From contig NZ_AHMM02000025.1 in the NCBI RefSeq assembly GCF_000243675.2, forward strand, positions 930,001-994,000: 64,000 nucleotides of DNA. Direction: 5' to 3'. Origin of the DNA: Leptospira inadai serovar Lyme str. 10. GTDB lineage: Bacteria; Spirochaetota; Leptospiria; Leptospirales; Leptospiraceae. The position numbers were made by a program, and so were the translations under genes. A model generated the notes under the pieces. It saw only the letters and a program-made list of their open reading frames with translations. It searched no databases and was not told the origin of the DNA. Of this stretch, positions 19,781-27,822 are shown piece by piece (positions within the stretch are counted from its first letter, which is position 1; every line of letters begins with the position of its first letter).

Positions 19781-22700
19781 CTATTTTTTCCTTTTAGAGG
19801 TCGGTTTCTTTACGGGCTCCTCGACCGCCTTGGCCCATTCAGATAAATCGGCGGTTTGATGGTGATTATTCCCAACGGCCGTCGTCGATTCCGTATGGGA
19901 AACGGTTGCGCCCATATCCGGACGAAATTTGCTTTCGATCCATTCCCTAAATCTGTCAATTCCTCCGAAGATGGAAGGGACGACGATCAAGGTCACAAGG
20001 GTCGAAAGAATCAAACCTCCGATGATCGCAATTCCCATTGCAGTCCTTGATTTAGCGGCTTCTCCCAGTCCGAGCGCGATCGGTACGGTTCCCATGATCA
20101 TTGCGAGAGAAGTCATTAGAATAGGTCGTAGACGAACTAAACCTGCTTCGAAAATCGCTTCGTCTCTCGTAATTCCCCTGTCTCGAATCGCCTGCATCGC
20201 ATAATCCACGAGTAAAATCGAGTTTTTTGCCACCAAGCCCATTAGAAGAATCAATCCGATCATAGAGAACAAATTCAGCATTTCTCCGGTTATGAATAAA
20301 GCGAAGAAAGCCCCCGAGATCGCCGGAGGGATTGCAAAAAGAATCGTCACAGGCGTAATAAACGATTCATAAAGCGAAGAAAGCACAAGATAGATAAACA
20401 CGAGGGCCAGACCGAATGCGACCAGAATGTTTACGATCAATTCCTTAAAGTCCTCGGATTGTCCTTGGAAGTTGAAACGAACTCCCGGAGGCGGGGGGAG
20501 CTCGGTCGACATGATCTTCGTAGCCCCTTCGGTCGCGCTTTGGATGGCTCCGCCCGGTGCGAGGTTCGCGTTGATCACGATCGTTCTTGCCCTGTCGATA
20601 CGATTGATTCTGGAAGGACCGACCGTTTCCTTACCGGAACCTATCGCATTCAAAGGAATCAACTTATTAGCGATATTCGGAACCTTGGTTTGACCGTAGG
20701 CTGCTCTTAGGTTTCTTTGATCGGGATGTAAACGCATCCGAACGTCGTACTCAATTCCTTTATCGTAAAATTTACTGACCGTATCTCCCGCGATTTGGTA
20801 TCGAAGCTCGGCGCCGGCAACTCCAGGTAGCACTCCGACGAGTTGCATACGAGTATTGTCCAAGGCGATTTGGTATTCGGGTTTTCCGGCACGAAAATCG
20901 GTATCGATGTCCGCTAAGTCCGGAATGGCTTTTAGTCGATCGATTACTTTTTTAGAATATGCTTCCATCTCGGCCAGGTTATCCCCCTTAATCACAAGCT
21001 GGAAAGGATACTGCACTCCTCCTCCGACGGCGGAATAGTCCGAAACCGCGGGTCGAGCATACGCATAATTCTTTAGAATATCGCGAATCTCATCCTTGAT
21101 CGCAACCGTGGTTTTTTTCCGTTTTTTGGAAGAGACCAGCGCGATTGCTAAGGTGGCACTATTGGGTTCGCCCCCATCCGGTTTCCCGATCGTGACGGCT
21201 ATTTTATCCATCTCCGGAAATTTTTGCAGATCTACTAGAACTTTATCCGCCACTTCTTTTGTACCCTGCAAACTAGTGCCAGGCGGAAGATCCAACGTTA
21301 CGAGAAATTCTCCCTGATCGTTTGCGGGTAAAAACGTTTTTTTTACGAAAGAACAACTTACGAGAGAAAGCACAAAAATCAGAAAGGTCAGCAAGATGAC
21401 TTTACCGGGATGTGCCAATGCGAACTTCATCGTGATTCCGTAGATCTTTTCCAACCAGGTTTGGAATTTATCGAATGCCTCCACGGCTTTGTTCCGTTTA
21501 CTATGATCCAGCTTGCCCGCAAAATAGGCGGAAAGCATCGGCGCGACGAAGAGACCGTCGAACAACGAAATGATCATGGCAAAGACGACCGTTAAACCGA
21601 ATTGTTTGAAAAATTGACCGACGATTCCGGATAAAAATCCTACGGGAAAGAACACCGCGATTACGGTCAGCGATGTTCCTACGACCGCTAAGGCGACCTC
21701 CATCGTTCCTTTTTCGGAGGCTTCCAGTACGTTATGTCCTTCCTCCAATTTTCGGAAAATATTTTCTCGAACGACGATCGCGTCGTCGACTAGGAGTCCG
21801 ACAGCCAGCGAGAGAGCCAATAAGGTCATAACGTTTATCGTGAATCCCATAATCCACATTAGAATAAACGCCCCCAACATCGAGTTGGGAAGTGCAAGCC
21901 CCGTAATCACCGTAGAGCGGAAGTTTCCGAGGAAGAAATAAACCGTGATGACCGCCAACAGCACTCCCAAAACGATCGCTTCGGTTACGTCTTCTACGTT
22001 ATAGCGAATCCAGCGAGATCCGTCTCTTATGAGCCGAATCCTCGGATTTCCTGCGAGAGGTTTGATATCCGCGTTGAGTTTATCGATCCGCTTGAGAACC
22101 TCATCCGCAACGGCGACGGTATTACCGCCCGATTGTTTATAAACGTCGATGAAGAGAGCCGGCTTTATCTCCTTTTCAAGAGCTTCCTTTTTTTTGGATG
22201 AGAAGAGGTTTTTGATTTTTCTGAAGGTTTGGCCGGTCCAGACAAACGGGTGGGCAAACAAGGCGACGTCTTCTTCTTCCACAACGTCGCTTTTAGAGGC
22301 CCAAAGATAACCTAAGGTTTCCTCATCTTCGGTCCCATCCCTGACGGATCCGAGCTCCTTGATTAAAACGGAGTTTCCCACGTCCCCGCCGAAGGAGACG
22401 ATCGTGTTTTCAATCTGAGAAATGGACTCGTATCGTCCTAAGGTTCTATACGAGGTTTCTTTCGCTCCGGATTCGAATTTACCGACGGGAGTGTTGAGTC
22501 CGGCGGATTTAAGACGACCTGCGATCACGACCATCGGCATTTGGTATGAAATTAATTTGTTTCGATCCAACTCGATTTGGATTTCTCTCCGCGTTCCACC
22601 TACAAGTTTCACGGAACCTACGCCGGTAATTTGTTCTAGCTTGGATTTAACCGTTTCCTTTGCGAGATCGTATAACTGTGCTTGTCCTAGGTCTGCAAAA

Positions 22701-23128
22701 ACCGCGAGTCGGACGATCGGTTGGTCTGCAGGATCAAAGCGAACGACTTTCGGCTCCTTGATCCCGTCCGGAAGTTTAGGACGAACCAGTCCTACCTTAT
22801 CCCTGAATTGTTGCTCGGCATATTTGATATCCGTAGAGAGAGTAAATTCGCCGAAGACGACCGAGACTCCTTCCTGATTTCGGGAAGAGATTTTCTTTAA
22901 GCCGGAAATGGAAGAAAGTTCCTCTTCCAAGGGTTTAGAAATCAACTCTTCGATTTCTTCCGGACCCGCTCCAGGATAAATAGTCGTAACGGAAACTATG
23001 GGAATATTTACGTCAGGAAATAAATCCACTCCCATACGAGACAAGGATACCAGTCCCGTTAAGAGCATGAGGATAACTAAACTCGTAATAAAAATCGGGC
23101 GTTTAATGGAAAGAAGTGCGATATTCAT
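19781..23128 (-). CDS. RND-family efflux permease (HAE1 type)
   Basis: This 1115-aa inner-membrane protein has the AcrB/HAE1 plan: N-terminal span in MNIALLSIKRPIFITSLVIL, first periplasmic porter loop with ATIYPG-like TTIYPGAGPEEIEE, central spans with the TM4 block ALSLAVGLLVDDAIVV (the Asp pair used for proton relay), a second large loop and a C-terminal TM bundle with LMGLVAKNSILLVDYA. It is expected to export hydrophobic compounds by proton antiport. An extra segment of about 40-50 residues with a charged KKKEALEKEIK stretch interrupts the first porter region. No membrane-fusion or outer-membrane partner lies beside it. Confidence 0.93.
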   Translation of the reverse strand: MNIALLSIKRPIFITSLVILMLLTGLVSLSRMGVDLFPDVNIPIVSVTTIYPGAGPEEIEELISKPLEEELSSISGLKKISSRNQEGVSVVFGEFTLSTDIKYAEQQFRDKVGLVRPKLPDGIKEPKVVRFDPADQPIVRLAVFADLGQAQLYDLAKETVKSKLEQITGVGSVKLVGGTRREIQIELDRNKLISYQMPMVVIAGRLKSAGLNTPVGKFESGAKETSYRTLGRYESISQIENTIVSFGGDVGNSVLIKELGSVRDGTEDEETLGYLWASKSDVVEEEDVALFAHPFVWTGQTFRKIKNLFSSKKKEALEKEIKPALFIDVYKQSGGNTVAVADEVLKRIDKLNADIKPLAGNPRIRLIRDGSRWIRYNVEDVTEAIVLGVLLAVITVYFFLGNFRSTVITGLALPNSMLGAFILMWIMGFTINVMTLLALSLAVGLLVDDAIVVRENIFRKLEEGHNVLEASEKGTMEVALAVVGTSLTVIAVFFPVGFLSGIVGQFFKQFGLTVVFAMIISLFDGLFVAPMLSAYFAGKLDHSKRNKAVEAFDKFQTWLEKIYGITMKFALAHPGKVILLTFLIFVLSLVSCSFVKKTFLPANDQGEFLVTLDLPPGTSLQGTKEVADKVLVDLQKFPEMDKIAVTIGKPDGGEPNSATLAIALVSSKKRKKTTVAIKDEIRDILKNYAYARPAVSDYSAVGGGVQYPFQLVIKGDNLAEMEAYSKKVIDRLKAIPDLADIDTDFRAGKPEYQIALDNTRMQLVGVLPGVAGAELRYQIAGDTVSKFYDKGIEYDVRMRLHPDQRNLRAAYGQTKVPNIANKLIPLNAIGSGKETVGPSRINRIDRARTIVINANLAPGGAIQSATEGATKIMSTELPPPPGVRFNFQGQSEDFKELIVNILVAFGLALVFIYLVLSSLYESFITPVTILFAIPPAISGAFFALFITGEMLNLFSMIGLILLMGLVAKNSILLVDYAMQAIRDRGITRDEAIFEAGLVRLRPILMTSLAMIMGTVPIALGLGEAAKSRTAMGIAIIGGLILSTLVTLIVVPSIFGGIDRFREWIESKFRPDMGATVSHTESTTAVGNNHHQTADLSEWAKAVEEPVKKPTSKRKK

Positions 23129-23280
23129 GGGGCCCCCGGATCTAAACTCTTTTCTTAGATTGGAAAAGAGTTTAAAGGATTCAAGAGTCTATTTCGGGGT
23201 TTTGTCTTTTTTCGGAAACAATTATCGGGGAGGGCGAGGAATTTTAAAAATCTTTTGAATCAGTCAAGTTATGTCCGGAG

Positions 23281-23370
23281 GCGGAACTGGACGGAAGTAC
23301 CGAAGAATATCTAGAAAGTTTTCGCGGCAGGAAATCAGGCCACGGATTTCAGACCAAAGATTTTGTTTCC
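23281..23370. repeat. Direct repeat, copy 1, downstream of the DegT-family gene
   Basis: This segment of about 90 bases shares long identical runs with 24584-24674, including AGTACCGAAGAAT, TTTTCGCG and CAGGAAATC. Both copies lie at or just beyond the 3' end of a minus-strand gene. I estimate roughly three quarters identity by eye. It may reflect an old segmental duplication around the DegT-type gene. Confidence 0.7.
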
Positions 23371-23373
23371 GAA

Positions 23374-24474
23374 CTAATAAATTCTGCGGATCGCCTGGGA
23401 AATCCGCTGTATATTATCTTTTGTCAGGTTCGGGTAGACCGGGATGCAATGACCTCTTTGAAAGAGACGTTCTCCATTCGGAAAATCCGCATTCGGCAAT
23501 TCTAAAATATGGTGAACCGGTTCTTCCATCGTTCTGCGAGTGCCGATTTGGAGAGACCGAAAGTATCTCTCCACCTGTTCGTAATTTCCCGGTGCAAGGA
23601 TAACAAAGCGATTAAAGGTTTCCGAGGTCGGATCGTTATAATGGGAAGAAACCTGGGAACCTTGCAGGGATTGTAAGTAAATCTGAGCGATTTTACGTTT
23701 CCGTTCCAGAATCACTCCCAAATTGGAAAGCTGTTCGATACCCAGGGCGGCCTGGTAATCGATCATGTCGTAATCCATCCTCGGCTGGCAGTCTTTTCTA
23801 GGATAGGGGTCCTTACCGTTTTTTCGAGCCCGAATTTTTTTAGATATCGAATCGTCGTCCGTACAAATCAAGGCTCCGTTTCCGGTGGTGATTAGATATT
23901 CTACCGAAAGTCCGCAAATGGAGAGCTTTCCTTGTTTTCCCGGTGTAAACGTCTCGGTTCTCGAGCCTACAGCTTCCGAGAAATCTTCAATAACGGGGAT
24001 TTCCTTAAAATCATACTTAGAAAAGTCCACCAAAGACCCGAACGTATGATCGACCACAATCGCCTTTACTCTAGGATCTTCCAGTGCAGAGGCCACTCCG
24101 GCAACGCTAATATGAAAGGAATGCCTTTCTAGATCGATCACTAAGGGTTGTGCTTGAATTAGAAAAATTGCATCTAGCGCCGCAACAGGAGCGTACGTCG
24201 ATAGAGCCACCTTATCCCCCGGCTGGATTTCCAAGGAAAGGAATGCGAGATGGTACGCAGCCGTTAAGCTATTTGCCGAAATGACATTTTTTGTTCGAAA
24301 TGTGGAGGAGAAGGCTTTTTCAAATTTAGAAGTAACCGACCCGGTCGAAAGATGATCTTCTACTAACGCCTCGAGTACGGTTTTGAGATCCTCTCTAGAA
24401 AGAGTAGGTTTATTATACTCGATATCCGTTTTCTTTCGCGTGGCTTTGTCTAGAACTTCGGTTTCCGTACTCAT
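23374..24474 (-). CDS. DegT/DnrJ/EryC1/StrS-family protein lacking the PLP lysine
   Basis: The 366-aa protein has the fold-type I layout of sugar aminotransferases: ANSLTAAYHLAFLSL near residue 68, the cofactor-contact Asp in VIEDFSEAVGS (Asp154), and TTGNGALICTDDD after the active-site position. Where the family has the Schiff-base Lys (pattern HxTKxLTTGEGG), this protein reads SVEYLITTGNGA, so Tyr183 sits in the Lys position. I checked this on the reverse complement. It may be a non-transaminating relative (ColD-like enzymes use His here) or a structural or regulatory homologue. Confidence 0.82.
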   Translation of the reverse strand: MSTETEVLDKATRKKTDIEYNKPTLSREDLKTVLEALVEDHLSTGSVTSKFEKAFSSTFRTKNVISANSLTAAYHLAFLSLEIQPGDKVALSTYAPVAALDAIFLIQAQPLVIDLERHSFHISVAGVASALEDPRVKAIVVDHTFGSLVDFSKYDFKEIPVIEDFSEAVGSRTETFTPGKQGKLSICGLSVEYLITTGNGALICTDDDSISKKIRARKNGKDPYPRKDCQPRMDYDMIDYQAALGIEQLSNLGVILERKRKIAQIYLQSLQGSQVSSHYNDPTSETFNRFVILAPGNYEQVERYFRSLQIGTRRTMEEPVHHILELPNADFPNGERLFQRGHCIPVYPNLTKDNIQRISQAIRRIY

Positions 24475-24583
24475 TGACCGTCTCAGGTTCCAATCTCTAT
24501 ATTATGTCGCATTATAGTACATGTACCTAGCTCGTAAAGATTTTTTTCGAATTCATACCGAGGGTTAGGAGTCGGGTCCTGAG

Positions 24584-24674
24584 ACGGAACTTAAATTAAG
24601 TACCGAAGAATGTCTAGACAATTTTCGCGTCAGGAAATCTAGGTCTCGGATTTCGTACCAAAGAGTTTATTTCG
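24584..24674. repeat. Direct repeat, copy 2, at the end of the small membrane-protein gene
   Basis: This is the partner of 23281-23370. It runs from the intergenic space into the last codons of the minus-strand gene ending at 24639, whose C-terminus (FGTKSET) is therefore encoded by the repeat. The spacing between copies is about 1.3 kb. Confidence 0.7.
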
Positions 24675-24908
24675 GAGTCCAATCCAAATTTCGGGAAGAT
24701 AAGCCCCGACTATGATCAGTATCAATCCTGTGTAGGTCCATTTGTTGAAGTACGATTCGCCCGAAAAGCGCAGAGTCGCCACATTGATGATCGTGGTCCA
24801 CCAACCCAAAACGATTAAAATCAAACCTACGATATTCGGTATGATGTATCCTATAATTTTTGCCATAGCGATTCCTATTCCACTCTCAAATTTATCCCTT
24901 TCGGGCAT
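24639..24908 (-). CDS. Small membrane protein, function unknown
   Basis: This frame gives 89 aa with two strong hydrophobic segments, IIGYIIPNIVGLILIVLGWW and LILIIVGAYLPEIWIGL, joined by a polar loop. An internal ATG (24866, MAKIIGY) would remove a charged N-terminal piece and may be the true start. The last residues come from a sequence repeated at 23281-23370. I recognise no family. It is divergent from the WYL regulator that starts at 25003. Confidence 0.6.
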   Translation of the reverse strand: MPERDKFESGIGIAMAKIIGYIIPNIVGLILIVLGWWTTIINVATLRFSGESYFNKWTYTGLILIIVGAYLPEIWIGLRNKLFGTKSET

Positions 24909-25002
24909 TCGGAGTTTTTCCTTTCTTTCCCGTTCTTCAAGCGGTTTTTTATCTCGGAGGAAGTTCCTTCGGGATTCGGAGATTTCTGGTTGCTAGGTCG
25001 GG

Positions 25003-26058
25003 ATGATGGCTGATTCTCTGATCGTAGGCATGAAAGAAGAAGAATTTGATAACGATCTCGAGCTTGGAATCGAACCCAGGGAAATAAATCCTACGGAGTC
25101 TCGTCTCCTGACCTTGCTCTTTAATTTCTTTCAATTCCAGGAGGGGCTAACCCTTTCGTCCTTAAGGGAGATCATGGGAGAGTTTTATGATAACGAAAAC
25201 AAGGACTCGGACCGGAGAAAGCTTTCCCGCGATATAGAAGAGCTGGAAAATCTAGGATTTCAGATTCGTTATTACCCTCAAAAGAATACGAAAGACTTTG
25301 TTTACATTTTGGAAACGGATCCTCTGGCTAAGTCGCTCAAATTTTCGTCCGACGAACTTAGGGAAATTTCCGCCGTTTTACTGGAAGCATACTCGCAATC
25401 GCCTCGTTATGAATTATACACTGCTGCACAGAAAATCTTTGCCGGCGAACTAGGAATCTTTCCGGAGTTAAAAGAAGAGCCCAAGGATATTTCGGATGAA
25501 CTAGGCGAGGTCGCGTTTTCCATTCTGGAAGCGCTTAAGAATCGAAGTCCGTTACGATTGAAATATTATAAAACCTTTCCGGAAGAATCCTATCCCTTGG
25601 AAGTGGACCCGATTCGTTTATTGAGAAAAGGAGGAGAGGACTACTATCTCCTGGCCTATGATCGATCCGAAAAGGTTAAGAAACGTTTGATCCTTCCTAA
25701 GATTTTGGAAGCCGAGATTCTTCAGGGTGATTTACTCTTTCAAAAAAAAGGAGCCCAGCGAGAAACCTGGGAGGATCAGGTCGTGCATGCCGGTTTATTT
25801 CCCGTGCATGAACCCAAGTCGGTCGTCTGGACCTGTAGATCGGATGCGCTTTTCAAAGCGAAACTTTTTCTCGCCGGAATTCCTTACAAAGAAAACGGAC
25901 AAACTCTGCGCTTTGAATCCACCAATCTAGACGGTCTACTTCCCTTCCTTTGGAAAGAAGGGAGTAACTTGGAGGAAATCCAACCCCAGGAATTGGAGGA
26001 TTTGTTTCAGAAATCCGTACATCTCTTATTGGAAGAATATAAATTTCTCGGGAAATGA
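25003..26058 (+). CDS. WYL-domain transcriptional regulator
   Basis: The 351-aa protein has an N-terminal winged-helix-like segment (LTLLFNFFQFQEGLTLSSLR, then RRKLSRDIEELENLGFQI) and a C-terminal WYL-type ligand domain with LRLKYYKTFPEESYPLEVDP and GGEDYYLLAYDRSE. This is the usual layout of YafY/PafBC-like regulators, some of which respond to nucleic acids after DNA damage. It is followed by a convergent glyoxalase gene. A second WYL protein lies at 30537. Two ATGs are adjacent at the start. Confidence 0.83.
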   Translation: MMADSLIVGMKEEEFDNDLELGIEPREINPTESRLLTLLFNFFQFQEGLTLSSLREIMGEFYDNENKDSDRRKLSRDIEELENLGFQIRYYPQKNTKDFVYILETDPLAKSLKFSSDELREISAVLLEAYSQSPRYELYTAAQKIFAGELGIFPELKEEPKDISDELGEVAFSILEALKNRSPLRLKYYKTFPEESYPLEVDPIRLLRKGGEDYYLLAYDRSEKVKKRLILPKILEAEILQGDLLFQKKGAQRETWEDQVVHAGLFPVHEPKSVVWTCRSDALFKAKLFLAGIPYKENGQTLRFESTNLDGLLPFLWKEGSNLEEIQPQELEDLFQKSVHLLLEEYKFLGK

Positions 26059-26070
26059 GGGAAAATCCCG

Positions 26071-26493
26071 TCACCACTCTCCGGTATTCTGCATACTCTT
26101 CCAAGGCTCTGCAGGCTCCAAAGACTTTCCTTTCTGCAATAATTCGATGGAAATCAAATCCGGGGAACGTACGAAAGCCATTCGGCCGTCGCGGGGCGGA
26201 CGATTGATGATGACGCCTTTCGATTGCAACCGTTCGCACACTTCGTATATATTTTCCACTTCGAAGGCCAGGTGGCCGAAGTTCCTACCGAAGGTATATC
26301 GTTCTTTTTGGTCCCAGTTATAGGTCAGTTCTATTTCCGGTGCGTTAGGCGATTCTTCGGACAAAAACACGAGAGTAAATTTTCCTTCCGGATGCTCGCT
26401 TCGTCTAGTCTCTTTCAATCCTAATTTGTCGCAGAAGAAGTCCAAGGCCGCATCTAAATCCAAAACGCGGATCATAGCATGTAAATAACGCAT
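26071..26493 (-). CDS. Glyoxalase I-like VOC-family metalloenzyme
   Basis: This 140-aa protein has all four metal ligands of glyoxalase I in the expected order: His5 (YLHAMIRV), Glu55 (EIELTYNW), His74 (FGHLAFEV) and Glu117 (LISIELLQ). The ELTYNW block is close to lactoylglutathione lyase, so conversion of the methylglyoxal-thiol adduct is the likely reaction. Which thiol Leptospira uses is not shown by the sequence. It is convergent with the WYL gene, 12 bases apart. Confidence 0.88.
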   Translation of the reverse strand: MRYLHAMIRVLDLDAALDFFCDKLGLKETRRSEHPEGKFTLVFLSEESPNAPEIELTYNWDQKERYTFGRNFGHLAFEVENIYEVCERLQSKGVIINRPPRDGRMAFVRSPDLISIELLQKGKSLEPAEPWKSMQNTGEW

Positions 26494-27011
26494 TCGCTAA
26501 ATCCTTTTAAGAGAGAATCTGCTACCAAAATTATCCAAGGAGTCGCATCGGAAAAGCGATCCTTGCGCAAATTCGCATTTTTAGGAAATCCTTGAAAAAA
26601 GGGGGTTTTGGCCCTATTTTTGCTCAAACTATGGGCATATTGCTTAATAAATGTGCTTAAAAAATAAGCATTTTCCGTTTTTCTTATATGCTTTTTTCTT
26701 GAAAAATTGGACTAACTAGACGAAGATTGTATGAGAAGGAAGCAGGTCTACAGTACGGCTTTCGGATTCGCCTCTTTTATTTGCGTTACGCATCGAGAGG
26801 AGCAGTGAAGCGTAATGTTTCTGAAAATTATGCAAACTTAATAAACGATATTATTAAGCGTTTGAATTTCCGGGATTCGTTTAACGATTTAAATCGGTTT
26901 TTTACTTTTTTTGATTTTTTTGTATCATCTGGAAAGTAGCCTAGGTCTTATGGATATAAGCGATAACGAGAATTAAAAATATAAATAAGTTCACCGAGAG
27001 GTTTCAAATTC
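26494..27011. other. 518-base AT-rich intergenic region with inverted and repeated motifs
   Basis: No convincing gene lies here. A frame at 26727-26939 encodes an odd, aromatic-rich 70-aa peptide without a good start signal, and I reject it. Two features stand out. TGCTTA occurs at 26642-26647 and 26655-26660, with its inverse TAAGCA at 26666-26671. CTTAATAA (26837-26844) can pair with TTATTAAG (26851-26858). The region precedes the small exported protein at 27012 and is clearly richer in A+T than its neighbours, so it probably holds that gene's promoter and perhaps an operator. Confidence 0.5.
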
Positions 27012-27347
27012 ATGAAAGTTAACAAGATCGTTTCTCTACTTCTGGTCGCTGGATTCTTAGCTGGCTCTTCTATCTTCGCAGTTTCTCAAGACACCGAAGA
27101 TCGTCTATTGGAGCAAGCGCTGGTTTCGGCCGCCGTCACGAAAGAACAGAAAATTGCCGTTGGCACGTACCTGAAAGCGCTCGCTCAGCAAAAATCCGAG
27201 CGTGCCGAAGAGCTAAGAGCTCTTGCAAAACGTTCTACCGGCGGAAAATTCCTGGCCAGCAATGCTCAATCGGCAAAATTTCTGAAACAAGCAGCTGCTT
27301 TGGAAAGAGAAGCTCAAAAGACTCAAGAATTCTTGAACAATCTTTAA
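27012..27347 (+). CDS. Small exported protein, leptospiral LIC10421/LIC12816-like family
   Basis: The 111-aa product has a clean signal peptide (VSLLLVAGFLAGSSIFA) and a short mature domain that is all helical with many Ala, Lys and Gln: VTKEQKIAVGTYLKALAQQK, then ERAEELRALAKRSTGGKFL. I associate this pattern with a Leptospira family of small exported proteins, from memory and without a search. GAGAGG precedes the ATG. Two good terminator hairpins follow, which with the AT-rich upstream region suggests a strongly expressed single gene. The function is unknown. Confidence 0.75.
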   Translation: MKVNKIVSLLLVAGFLAGSSIFAVSQDTEDRLLEQALVSAAVTKEQKIAVGTYLKALAQQKSERAEELRALAKRSTGGKFLASNAQSAKFLKQAAALEREAQKTQEFLNNL

Positions 27348-27381
27348 TCGTCTCGAATCCTATAAATCCTTTATTATCGGA

Positions 27382-27407
27382 GGGCGTCTGAATGACGCCT
27401 TTTTTTA
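27382..27407 (+). terminator. Rho-independent terminator of the small exported-protein gene
   Basis: GGCGTC pairs with GACGCC across a 5-base loop (TGAAT) and is followed directly by seven T residues. It sits 35 bases past the stop codon at 27347. Confidence 0.85.
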
Positions 27408-27416
27408 TGCAAGACT

Positions 27417-27445
27417 ACTGCCATTGAAATGGCAGTTTCTTTTTC
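27417..27445. terminator. Second hairpin, probably bidirectional terminator
   Basis: ACTGCCAT pairs with ATGGCAGT with a four-base loop, followed by a T-rich run on the plus strand. It lies between the convergent genes ending at 27347 and 27462 and could serve both. Confidence 0.65.
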
Positions 27446-27461
27446 GATAGTCCGGTAAATT

Positions 27462-27719
27462 TTACTGTCCTGAAATACTTTTAGGTTTAGGGAAACAACT
27501 CATTGCAAACCCCTCGATCATATAACAAATCGCATCTTTCGTTTCGCAACGGAGGCCTTCATTATAACTGGTTCCGATAATTTCTAGATCGATCCTCGTA
27601 CATACCATTTTATCCCGGGGGGTTGCGGCAGTCGTAGGATTCGAGGTATCCTGAGCGAGGATTCCAAAGTAGCTACCGTAGAGATAAAAACTAAGAATGA
27701 AAAGGAGAGATTTCTTCAT
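27462..27719 (-). CDS. Small exported cysteine-containing protein, function unknown
   Basis: This 85-aa frame starts with a signal peptide (SLLFILSFYLYGSYFGILA, cleavage expected before QDTS). The mature part has four Cys (MVCTR, LRCETKD, AICYMI, MSCFPK), suitable for two disulfides in an oxidising compartment. I recognise no family. It is convergent with the exported-protein gene at 27012 and shares the hairpin between them. Confidence 0.65.
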   Translation of the reverse strand: MKKSLLFILSFYLYGSYFGILAQDTSNPTTAATPRDKMVCTRIDLEIIGTSYNEGLRCETKDAICYMIEGFAMSCFPKPKSISGQ

Positions 27720-27822
27720 TTGCTTCCTCTGGCTTGGTAGGCAGAACGTATTTCTCCGATAAGCCGCGTCAACCTATTTGACAAAAGGGGGCTCGGGCTA
27801 AAAAAGGATTGTCCCCGACCTT

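Noticed and set aside
26727..26939. 70-codon plus-strand frame in the AT-rich gap
   Set aside because: Aromatic-rich, low-complexity product without a plausible ribosome-binding site or domain. More probably non-coding.
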